Assembly: GCA_942492815.1 (NCBI GenBank)
Contig: OW818658.1
Span: forward strand, 7,254,001 to 7,318,000
Reading direction: 5' to 3'
DNA from: JAEUWI01 sp942492815
GTDB taxonomy: Bacteria > Hydrogenedentota > Hydrogenedentia > Hydrogenedentales > JAEUWI01
Length of the DNA stretch: 64,000 nucleotides
Shown here: in pieces, positions 16,733 to 23,707 of the stretch
Position numbering within the stretch: position 1 is the first letter of the stretch
Layout of the letters: the number at the start of each line of letters is the position of its first letter
Made by a program: the position numbers and the translations under genes
The notes under the pieces: model-generated
The model's input: only the letters and a program-made list of their open reading frames with translations
What the model was told of the DNA's origin: nothing
The model's database searches: none

Positions 16733-19051
16733 TCAGAAGGCCAGCATGTTGGCGAAGCAGCGGAGCGCGCCGGGGTGAAGCTCGCGCAACTGCCGGTACC
16801 AGGCCAGGGCGGTGTAGACATAGTGGCCATCGCCGTATTTCGCTACCAGGAGGCTGCCCGACGGAATTTCTTCGCCAGGGTCGGCCACCTGAAGGAGCGG
16901 GGTGAAGTCTTCACTCCAGGTGTCGGGGAAGTAGAGGCCCCTCTCCTGGATCCACCCGTCCCAGTCGGCAGGCTGGATGGCGTTTGGCGTGGTGAACAGG
17001 GCGTGATCGGGTACCAGCAACGAAATGGCGGCGTCTTCCCGCGTGACACGGTTGTTCGACAGGGTGAGCGAATAGGGTGCGAATTCGGGAGTCCAGTCGA
17101 AAGTCTTCTGGTACATGACGATCAGGGTGCCGCCCCGGTGGACGAAGTCGAGCAGCGCCGCATTGTTGGCGGCGAGATCGGACCGGTACTGATAGGCCCG
17201 GATATCGACGATAATTGTGTCGAAGGTATCCAGGAAATCGGGCCGGTAGTCGTTGGCTCCGATGAGGGCGAAAGGCGCGCCCATCCGCAGCAGGGTGTTG
17301 GAGAAGGTGGTGTCGTAACCCTGGATCAGGCCGGTCCGGCGATTCTCCGCGAGCTGGAAGTCCACGGCGCGCAGCTTCACCTCGGTCCGGGAGGGCGAAC
17401 CCGGAATCTGAGCGAGCGCCACATAGTCGCCCGGCGCGACCGTGGCCGGCGGGGTCAGGGTGAAGGAAACCGTGCGCTTACCCCCCTCTTTTGACAGCGA
17501 TACCGACGTGCGTTCAGGGGATGCCTGCCAGCCTTCCGGCGGCGTCAGGTCGAGGTATTCCGAACGCTCTTCCGGATCGTTGTTGGTGACCAGCACATCA
17601 ACGTTGATCGGGGCACCGGGGCCGGCCCGGAGGAGCAGGGGAGGACCGGGGATCTCCATGGAGATGGATTCGGCGACATCAACATAGAGGGGGGTGACCA
17701 TCTCCAGTGTGGCGTCGCCGCAATTCACCTGGGCGCTCACCTCAAGCTGGGGCTCCAGAAAATGGGGGTCGAAAAGGCGGGGCGCCAGGGGCACGGTGCG
17801 CGTGGCATCCACCGGGATCTTGAAGGCAAAGGTCCCCTCGCCTTCCTGCGACGTCTTGAAGGGAATCTGGAGCCGGTGATTTCCGATCTGGCCCAACCCG
17901 TGGCGCTGGCGCAACTCGAGTTCGGCCACGAGGGCATCGGGCCCGCCGTGGTCCGTCAGGGTCACCGCCAGGCTGAGGCTCTGTCCGGGCGTCAACAGCG
18001 TGTCCTTCGCCGTTACCGTGAGGCGAAGGTCGGACGCGATGATTGCGGCGCGGTTGGCCTCGCGCCAGCGCTCCTGCGCATCGGGCGGCCCTTCTTTCGA
18101 GGCGGCATTGCCCTTCAGCCATGTGTAGAGCGCCGCCCTGGCTTCCGCCCGATTGGCGGAGGGCAGCACAAGGGGCTCCAGGGGCAGGGGCAGTCCATCA
18201 AAAAGTGCGCCGTAGGTCGCATCCGCCACCGCACCGGAGTTTGTGGTAACGTTTGGGTTCTTTAGCAGGCTGTAGTAGCTCTGGTGGTGCGAGGAGAGGA
18301 GCAGATCGATAAACTGTTTCATGCCCTGGGATTCGTGAACCCGCAATGCGCTTGCGGCGATCTCCGCGATGGTTCTTCCCCGAAGGGGCTCCAAGGCGGA
18401 GATGGTGGTCGGTACGCTGCCTTCGCCGCCCCGGAAATCGCGAATATACAGCCGTCCGGCCTGCCAGGGCGCCAGGCCCTCCCGGGCGTGCTCCGGAAAG
18501 CGCGCGGGGTCCGCCGCCACGTCGAAGGCTTCCTGAAGCACCGCGCCGATCGCCTGATGGTGTCCGTGATCCTTCATGCGCCCGTGGTGCGTGATGATGA
18601 CGTGGGGGCGCGTTTCCCGGATCTTGCGAACCATGCGCTCCAGAGCCACGTCCCTGCCCCACTTCTCGTAGGTCTCTTCGGCGGTCTTGGAGAAGCCAAA
18701 CTCGGGCAGGTCGAGAAAGTGAAGCGTCGCGCCTTCGATTTCCGCGGCCGCCTTCATCTCGCGCGTTCGAATGACGCCAAGCTCGTTGTAGAGCTCGGGG
18801 CCAATCTCATTCTGGCCCCCTTCGCCGCGTGTGGCGATGACGGCGATGGTCTTCACCCCATGCATCATGCGGTAATAGGCCAGGGTCGCGCCGTCCTCGT
18901 CGTCGGGATGGGCGGCGACGCACATCAAGCGAAAATCATTGCCGAGATCCTTCATAGCCTGCTGGAAGGCCACCTCGCCCAACTCTTGCGCGCGGGCGGC
19001 GCTGCAAAGGAGTAGAAAAATGGAAACCAGCGCAATGGAAGATTTTTTCAT
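16733..19051 (-). CDS. Exported PIG-L family deacetylase, multidomain
   Basis: A 772-residue exported protein. A signal peptide starts at MKKSSIALVSIFLLLCSAARA; the longer frame to 19213 has no leader-like N-terminus, so ATG 19051 is preferred. The PIG-L (LmbE-like) zinc deacetylase domain spans about 35-290, with the metal/catalytic AAHPDDED block and a later HGHHQ motif in THHGRMKDHGHHQAIG. Family members remove N-acetyl groups from GlcNAc-type sugars. The middle (~340-560) looks like beta-sandwich/NEW3-type domains, and the C-terminal ~200 residues resemble a glutamine-amidotransferase-like fold without an obvious active site. The substrate is unknown. Confidence 0.85.
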   Translation of the reverse strand: MKKSSIALVSIFLLLCSAARAQELGEVAFQQAMKDLGNDFRLMCVAAHPDDEDGATLAYYRMMHGVKTIAVIATRGEGGQNEIGPELYNELGVIRTREMKAAAEIEGATLHFLDLPEFGFSKTAEETYEKWGRDVALERMVRKIRETRPHVIITHHGRMKDHGHHQAIGAVLQEAFDVAADPARFPEHAREGLAPWQAGRLYIRDFRGGEGSVPTTISALEPLRGRTIAEIAASALRVHESQGMKQFIDLLLSSHHQSYYSLLKNPNVTTNSGAVADATYGALFDGLPLPLEPLVLPSANRAEARAALYTWLKGNAASKEGPPDAQERWREANRAAIIASDLRLTVTAKDTLLTPGQSLSLAVTLTDHGGPDALVAELELRQRHGLGQIGNHRLQIPFKTSQEGEGTFAFKIPVDATRTVPLAPRLFDPHFLEPQLEVSAQVNCGDATLEMVTPLYVDVAESISMEIPGPPLLLRAGPGAPINVDVLVTNNDPEERSEYLDLTPPEGWQASPERTSVSLSKEGGKRTVSFTLTPPATVAPGDYVALAQIPGSPSRTEVKLRAVDFQLAENRRTGLIQGYDTTFSNTLLRMGAPFALIGANDYRPDFLDTFDTIIVDIRAYQYRSDLAANNAALLDFVHRGGTLIVMYQKTFDWTPEFAPYSLTLSNNRVTREDAAISLLVPDHALFTTPNAIQPADWDGWIQERGLYFPDTWSEDFTPLLQVADPGEEIPSGSLLVAKYGDGHYVYTALAWYRQLRELHPGALRCFANMLAF

Positions 19052-19213
19052 CGTGGACTCGCTCGCTCTCGATACTCGCAAGGCCGGCGGCGCATAGATG
19101 CGTCTCCCCGTTCGGATTTGCGATACTGTGGGTTCTATTGGCACGTTCAGCCAGCATAGCAGGTTCATCTGGTTTGAGGGTACATGCGCATTGGCGAGCG
19201 TACGATGGTCCAA

Positions 19214-19935
19214 GTTTGAAACTTTTCAAAACATTGGCAGCCTGGAGCATCCGCTATGATTTTAACCACGAATAGACGTAGAGCAACCTTTGGGCGCAAC
19301 CAAAAGATTCGAACCGCAAATTTTCGCACATTCCTGGCGGACTTGCCGCTGCGGAGGGCTAACTTGCAAGCAGCAGCACGTCAATTTATTTATCCGTGAG
19401 TTTCCGTGTAATCCGTGGTCAAAAACAAAAATCTTGACCACGGATTACACGGAAACTCACGGATGAAAAGTGGATAAATGGCCTGATGAAATTCGTAAGG
19501 CCAATCGATCGTTTTTCCTATGCGCATCGGTTTCTTATTCGTACCACTATTTTCAATCTACATGCACGTTTTCGTGAAAGTTGGCGATCTGGTTTACAGG
19601 GACAACAGGGACAACAGAAATGGATTGACCACGGAAGGGCACGGAATTTCACGGAAACGAACCTGTTCAATACGCTGCAGGAAAGCCCATTCGTAAACAT
19701 CAAGGGTAACTGGATATTCGCGTTCATTCGCGTCCATTCGCGGTTCAAATCTCTTTCGTTTCGTTCACAAGCAATTTGCGAAAATCTGCGTAAATTTGCG
19801 GTTCAGCTCTCATGGTTGCGGCCAACGGCTGCTCTAAGTAATTTCGTTTCCATTCGTGGTTGAGAAAAGTTTCAGTAGTAGACAATGTTTTCGTCGCAAA
19901 ACACTCACGTCAGCAATCTCGGAGATAAACACCCC
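19214..19935. other. Gene-free region rich in CCACGAA/CACGGA repeats
   Basis: About 720 bp without a convincing gene between the PIG-L gene and eda. It carries several short motifs of the AACCACGAAT / CCACGGATTACACGGA type, including a 31-bp inverted repeat at 19392-19464 and oppositely oriented AACCACGAAT near 19264 and ATTCGTGGTT near 19853. The short open frames here are not supported by codon use or homology. Confidence 0.6.
19392..19464. repeat. 31-bp perfect inverted repeat
   Basis: Arms 19392-19422 and 19434-19464 are perfect inverted copies separated by 11 bp. The arm sequence contains CCGTGAGTTTCCGTG and ATCCGTGGTC. It could form a very stable RNA or DNA hairpin, and there is no gene within it. 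Confidence 0.92.
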
Positions 19936-20583
19936 ATGGACCGCTATCAACGGATTCAATATCTGAAAGACAAGGGAATCGTCGCCATCATCCGCGCCGA
20001 CGAAGGGGGCGACGCCCTCGTTCGCACGGTGGAGGCGCTGGTGAAGGGCGGCATTCATTGTGTGGAGATCACCATGACCACGCCCGGTGCGCTGCAGTGC
20101 ATCGAAACCGCCAGCAAGGAACTCGCCGGACAGGATGTGCTCCTCGGCGTGGGCAGCGTGCTCGACGCGGAAACCGCACGGCTGGCGATCCTCGCGGGTG
20201 CGCAATATGTCGTGTGTCCCGTGACATCGGCAAGCACGATCACCATGGGCCATCGCTACGGCGTACCCGTGCTGCCCGGCGCCTTCACGCCCACGGAGAT
20301 CTTCAACGCGTGGGAGCTCGGGGGCGATCTGATCAAGGTCTTCCCGGCGACGCTGGGCGGGCTCGAATACATCAAGGCCGTGAAAGCGCCCATGCCCCAG
20401 ATCCCCCTCGTGCCCACCGGCGGTGTGGATGTGGACAATCTCCACACCTTCGTGGCGGCCGGCGTCGCGGCGGTCGGTGTAGGCACCGCGCTGGTCAACA
20501 AGGCCCTCGTGGCCGCGGGTGATTTTGCCGCGATCGAAGAGCGCGCGAAACGATTCGCGGAGGCTTACGCAAAAGCGAAATGA
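19936..20583 (+). CDS. eda: KDPG / 2-keto-4-hydroxyglutarate aldolase
   Basis: Class I aldolase cleaving 2-keto-3-deoxy-6-phosphogluconate to pyruvate and glyceraldehyde-3-phosphate (Entner-Doudoroff), with possible 4-hydroxy-2-oxoglutarate activity. The 215 residues match the family. Key features are the N-terminal GIVAIIRAD, VEITMTTPGAL with the catalytic Glu region, the Schiff-base Lys in GGDLIKVFPA, and PTGGVDVDN. The frame extends upstream to 19885, but ATG 19936 has GGAG 11 bases before it and matches family starts. The stop codon TGA lies in the first unit of a GATGAAG array. No edd gene is nearby. Confidence 0.93.
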   Translation: MDRYQRIQYLKDKGIVAIIRADEGGDALVRTVEALVKGGIHCVEITMTTPGALQCIETASKELAGQDVLLGVGSVLDAETARLAILAGAQYVVCPVTSASTITMGHRYGVPVLPGAFTPTEIFNAWELGGDLIKVFPATLGGLEYIKAVKAPMPQIPLVPTGGVDVDNLHTFVAAGVAAVGVGTALVNKALVAAGDFAAIEERAKRFAEAYAKAK

Positions 20584-20614
20584 AGGATGAAGGATGAAGG
20601 ATGAAGGGTGAAGG
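20582..20614. repeat. Short GATGAAG heptamer array
   Basis: About four to five copies of GATGAAG, the last degenerate (GGGTGAAGG), starting within the eda stop codon. Confidence 0.85.
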
Positions 20615-20633
20615 CGGGCAATCAAGATCTGGG

Positions 20634-21036
20634 GTAACACTTTAGCCGCCTGAAGTAGGTCCAGGGTGTTGAGTTCGATGATTATGGGCCACGAGCCCGA
20701 TCGAGAACGCCTTGACGTTGTATTCCCACGTCCAACAGAATCGAGCGCCAACGGAGGTTAGGCATTCTTGCCTGACCCAGAGCTTGCTCCAGCCTCCGAC
20801 GGGCCTTTTGCAATCGTTTGCCGACCAGGGTCGCGAAACCATGAAACGGGCCGCTTCACATCCAAGCGGGCTTTAGGTCAGGCAAGAATGCCTAACCTCC
20901 GTTGGCGCGCCTTGCCAGCCCGGGCTTGCCGCCGAAGACATCCGTATGCGGGGCAATGCGCGGGGCGGAAAGCCACACGGCCAGGCAGCTCATGTGTTGT
21001 TTCCGGTGGGGCAACTTCAATCGGCTAAAGTGTTAC
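20634..21036. mobile_element. 403-bp MITE-like nonautonomous element with 8-bp target duplication
   Basis: Terminal inverted repeats GTAACACTTTAGCCG (20634-20648 and 21022-21036) extend imperfectly to ~23 bp (21 of 23 matching). The element is flanked by the exact direct repeat GATCTGGG (20626-20633 and 21037-21044), as expected for an 8-bp target duplication. Inside is a second, 33-bp perfect inverted repeat (20745-20777 and 20876-20908) containing AGGCATTCTTGCCT. There is no credible transposase gene, so it would be mobilised in trans. The IS family of origin was not identified. Confidence 0.85.
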
Positions 21037-21071
21037 GATCTGGGTAACAATGCGAGGTGTGAGGATTCGCG

Positions 21072-21470
21072 ATGATGAGCGAGGAAAGAAGGGTGCCTGC
21101 GCGGGATATACAAGCACGCACATTGGCGTATGCTGTCCGTGCTGTTCGACTTTATCAGGCGTTACAAGAATCGCGAGATGGTGCGGCTTGGGTTATCGGC
21201 AAGCAGTTTTTAAGGTCTGCAACCTCGATAGGTGCCAACGTTGCGGAAGCGCAGTCGGCCGAAAGTCCCGCAGACTTTGTTCATAAGTACGGTATCGCTC
21301 AGAAGGAGGCGCGGGAGACTGACTACTGGTTATCTCTCATGGAGGCTTCGGACTTGCTTTCCGAAGCACGACTTGCACCACTTCGACAAGAAACGAATGA
21401 GATCACTGCGATAATCACCACCATTATTGTGAATAAGAAGAAATCGATGAGGTCCAACGGACAACCGTGA
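21072..21470 (+). CDS. Four-helix bundle protein (S23/IVS-protein family)
   Basis: A 132-residue all-helical protein of the family first seen in 23S rRNA intervening sequences and now common as free-standing genes. The signature RSATSIGANVAEAQSAES and the following FVHKYGIAQKEARETDYWL are diagnostic. There are GAGG bases eight before the ATG. It stands alone between the MITE-like element and a heptamer array. Biochemical function is unknown; the family forms pentamers and may bind RNA. Confidence 0.9.
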   Translation: MMSEERRVPARDIQARTLAYAVRAVRLYQALQESRDGAAWVIGKQFLRSATSIGANVAEAQSAESPADFVHKYGIAQKEARETDYWLSLMEASDLLSEARLAPLRQETNEITAIITTIIVNKKKSMRSNGQP

Positions 21471-21494
21471 ATTTTTCCCCATCCAGCCCCCTCC

Positions 21495-21624
21495 ATCACC
21501 CATCACCCTTCACCCTTCACCCTTCACCCTTCACCCTGCACCCTGCACCCTGCACCCTGCACCCTGCACCCTGCACCCTGCACCCTTCATCCTTCATCCT
21601 TCATCCTTCATCCTTCATCCTTCA
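21495..21624. repeat. Mixed heptamer array TTCACCC / TGCACCC / TTCATCC
   Basis: About 18 tandem heptamers in three homogeneous blocks: TTCACCC, then TGCACCC, then TTCATCC. The array ends exactly at the right end of the second IS copy. The blockwise arrangement suggests expansion from variant founder units. Confidence 0.93.
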
Positions 21625-21691
21625 TGTCAAGTCCTGGCCATAAGTTGTCAATTGGCTGTTCCGACTTCTGTTTCTTGTTTCGGTTGTTTCT

Positions 21692-21735
21692 CTCGCTCAG
21701 CTCTCCCTCCCCTAGGGGAGGGAGAGCTGAGCGAG
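21692..21735. repeat. 44-bp perfect palindrome inside IS copy 2
   Basis: Identical to the palindrome at 15064-15107, centred on CCCCTAGGGG, between the orfB stop and the IS right end. Its exact conservation in both copies shows it belongs to the element. Confidence 0.9.
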
Positions 21736-21746
21736 TACGGATAATT

Positions 21747-22586
21747 TCATGCCGCCAAATGAACAGCATTTGGAGTCCGGTACCCGAGTGATAGATGAGG
21801 CCGATTGCCGTTGTACAAGAGTACCGCTTGGACTACAGCCTGTTCCGCCTGCACCTTATTACGAAACGTCTCGTCAAGACCATACTCTTGCTTCAGAATC
21901 CCGTTGAGCCGCTCGGCGGTCGCATTTTCGTAACAATGGTTTAGCTCCGTCATACTGATAAGACACCCTCTCTCCTGCAGTATTCCGACGTACTCCTTGC
22001 AGCTGTATTGGAGGCCTCGGTCAGAGTGATGGATAGGGCGGGCACCTGAGGCCAGCCCCTTCAGTGCAACCTGGAGCGCCTTAATGCAGCCGGTGGCCTC
22101 AAGGCCCGCATTGAGATGGTGTCCAACTATTTTCCGAGAATAAGCATCCATTATGAGCGACAAGTACAAAAATCCCGCATCCGTACGCAGGTAGGTGATA
22201 TCGCTCAACCACACCTGATTAATCATCGTTGGCTCCACGTTGCGCACAAGATTGGGCCAGGTGTACCAACCGTGCCGACTATCCGTGGTCCGGGTGCCGC
22301 GCCTGCGACGTTTTACCAGCAATCCGCGCCTTCGCAGCACCGTGAAAAGGCGATCCCGGCCTATCGATATCCCAAACTCCTTCAACGTCGGTTCGAGTAA
22401 AAAGAGCAACTTACGTGTGCCCATCCGCCGATGGAGCTTCCGAAGCTCCTTCACCAGGGATACAATAGCATCCTCATCAACAGACCGCTTCCGGCGCGCA
22501 CGGCATTCCTGGTAATAAGCCTGCCGACTATACCCTGCCAGGTCGCAAAGGCCGCTCAACGAAACCTTATCACCCGGTCGCGCCAT
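21747..22586 (-). CDS. IS3-family transposase OrfB (copy 2)
   Basis: A 279-residue DDE transposase nearly identical to the copy 1 protein, with the same D, D, E motifs (SDITYL, HSDRG, ENATAERLNGILKQE). Differences include Arg for Gln in CRARRKR and Gly for Asp in SRHGWYTW. The frame is open further upstream to ATG 22634, running through the A run. It appears intact, but its fusion to OrfA needs a different frameshift from copy 1. Confidence 0.92.
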   Translation of the reverse strand: MARPGDKVSLSGLCDLAGYSRQAYYQECRARRKRSVDEDAIVSLVKELRKLHRRMGTRKLLFLLEPTLKEFGISIGRDRLFTVLRRRGLLVKRRRRGTRTTDSRHGWYTWPNLVRNVEPTMINQVWLSDITYLRTDAGFLYLSLIMDAYSRKIVGHHLNAGLEATGCIKALQVALKGLASGARPIHHSDRGLQYSCKEYVGILQERGCLISMTELNHCYENATAERLNGILKQEYGLDETFRNKVQAEQAVVQAVLLYNGNRPHLSLGYRTPNAVHLAA

Positions 22587-22965
22587 ACTCCGACCTATCG
22601 CTTGCCGTCGAGTTTTTTTTGAATGCCTCAACATCGCTCACCCCAAATTCAGCACAGGCCTCCTCCAACCAGGAAGCGTTTAACGACGCGCGAAGATGCT
22701 CATCCGCCAACGCACGCTTCAACCGGTCGTTCTCTGCCCGCAGTTGCTTGAGTTGGTCACGCTCGTCCGGCTTTTCCACACGAATCACCCTTGGTAGGTC
22801 ACATTCTCGACCATACTTCTTAAGCCAACTATTCACCGTAGTGGCGCCAGTAATACCGTAGCGACGGTTCGCTTCACCTATGCTTGAAAGCTTCCCAGAC
22901 TCAAGCTCTCGAACTACCTGAATTTTAAACCCTTCACTGTATCTAAGAACGCTTACTCCTGCCAT
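22570..22965 (-). CDS. IS3-family transposase OrfA (copy 2, altered 3' end)
   Basis: Same helix-turn-helix and coiled-coil OrfA as copy 1 (one Glu to Gln change in KQLRAEND). Because the slippery run has eight A, the frame after EAFKK becomes NSTASDRSEYGATG and ends at 22570, overlapping orfB. Relative to OrfA, orfB is now in the +1 frame, so a simple -1 slip no longer yields the fusion. This copy may be impaired or may depend on transcriptional slippage. Confidence 0.88.
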   Translation of the reverse strand: MAGVSVLRYSEGFKIQVVRELESGKLSSIGEANRRYGITGATTVNSWLKKYGRECDLPRVIRVEKPDERDQLKQLRAENDRLKRALADEHLRASLNASWLEEACAEFGVSDVEAFKKNSTASDRSEYGATG

Positions 22966-23015
22966 AACCTTGTCTCTCCTCTATGCCAAGTGACAATATA
23001 CAGCAGGATGAGACA

Positions 23016-23185
23016 CATCCTTCACCCTTCATCCTTCACCCTTCATCCTTCACCCTTCACCCTTCACCCTTCACCCTTCACCCTTCATCCTTCATCCTTC
23101 ATCCTTCATCCTTCATCCTTCATCCTTCATCCTTCATCCATCACCCTTCATCCTTCACCCTTCACCCTTCATCCTTCATCCTTCA
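23016..23185. repeat. Heptamer array TTCATCC / TTCACCC, ~24 units
   Basis: Roughly 24 tandem heptamers, mainly TTCATCC interspersed with TTCACCC, directly adjoining the left end of IS copy 2. It is the continuation of the array interrupted by the IS. Confidence 0.93.
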
Positions 23186-23260
23186 GTTGCTAAAGTTTCC
23201 CCGCCCCCCCGTCGATAACTTAGTTACCACATGGGACAAACCGATGAAAGGGACGAGGCA

Positions 23261-23467
23261 ATGCCAGCAACACTCGAAATGAACGAAGAAGTAAAGGCGA
23301 CCGCGGCGGATATCCTCAAGGCGCAGCCTGCGCTGGAATCCACGCTGAAGCGCTACGCCGGCGATCTTGGCGTCTCCCTCGAACACCTTGTCCTCGGCTC
23401 CCTCATGGCCGTGGCGGAAGAGTACCGCATGGCCACGGGCAACGGACAGATTCCCTGCCTGTACTAA
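23261..23467 (+). CDS. Small helical protein, unknown function
   Basis: A 68-residue acidic, mostly helical protein (ATAADILKAQPALESTLKRY; VSLEHLVLGSLMAVAEEYRM) ending in CLY. The frame extends to ATG 23231, which has no ribosome-binding site. ATG 23261 has AAGGGA seven bases upstream. No recognised family; codon use resembles neighbouring genes. It precedes the CheB-CheR gene by 240 bp on the same strand. Confidence 0.55.
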   Translation: MPATLEMNEEVKATAADILKAQPALESTLKRYAGDLGVSLEHLVLGSLMAVAEEYRMATGNGQIPCLY

Positions 23468-23707
23468 AATACCCCCCTCGATCCCGCCACCGGGCCCGCG
23501 CGACACCATCGCGCGGGTCCGGTTTCTCTTTTTGGGGCGGGCTGACCGGCGCGGTGGTGGAATTCTGGCAAGTCCAAACTTTACCCAAAAATTGCTCCAG
23601 CGACATTGCACCAAGATAAAAGATCTATAAGATCAGAATTCCGCATAGGGATAGGAGTACAATAAATACTCTAAATTGCGTGGGGCAATTTTACGTGGAG
23701 CACTTCG

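Larger units (their letters stand above)
21625..23015 (-). mobile_element. IS3-family insertion sequence, copy 2 (inverted)
   Basis: A 1391-bp near-identical copy of the element at 13783-15174, in the opposite orientation. The junctions are the same as copy 1 (GGATG before the left end, TGAAGGATG after the right end) and it also sits inside a TTCATCC/TTCACCC array. It differs by a few substitutions and by one A fewer in the slippery run (8 instead of 9), which changes the orfA/orfB frame relation. Confidence 0.92.

Noticed and set aside
13676..23185. Tandem arrays considered as CRISPR
   Set aside because: Units are only 7 bp with no spacers; there are no cas genes.
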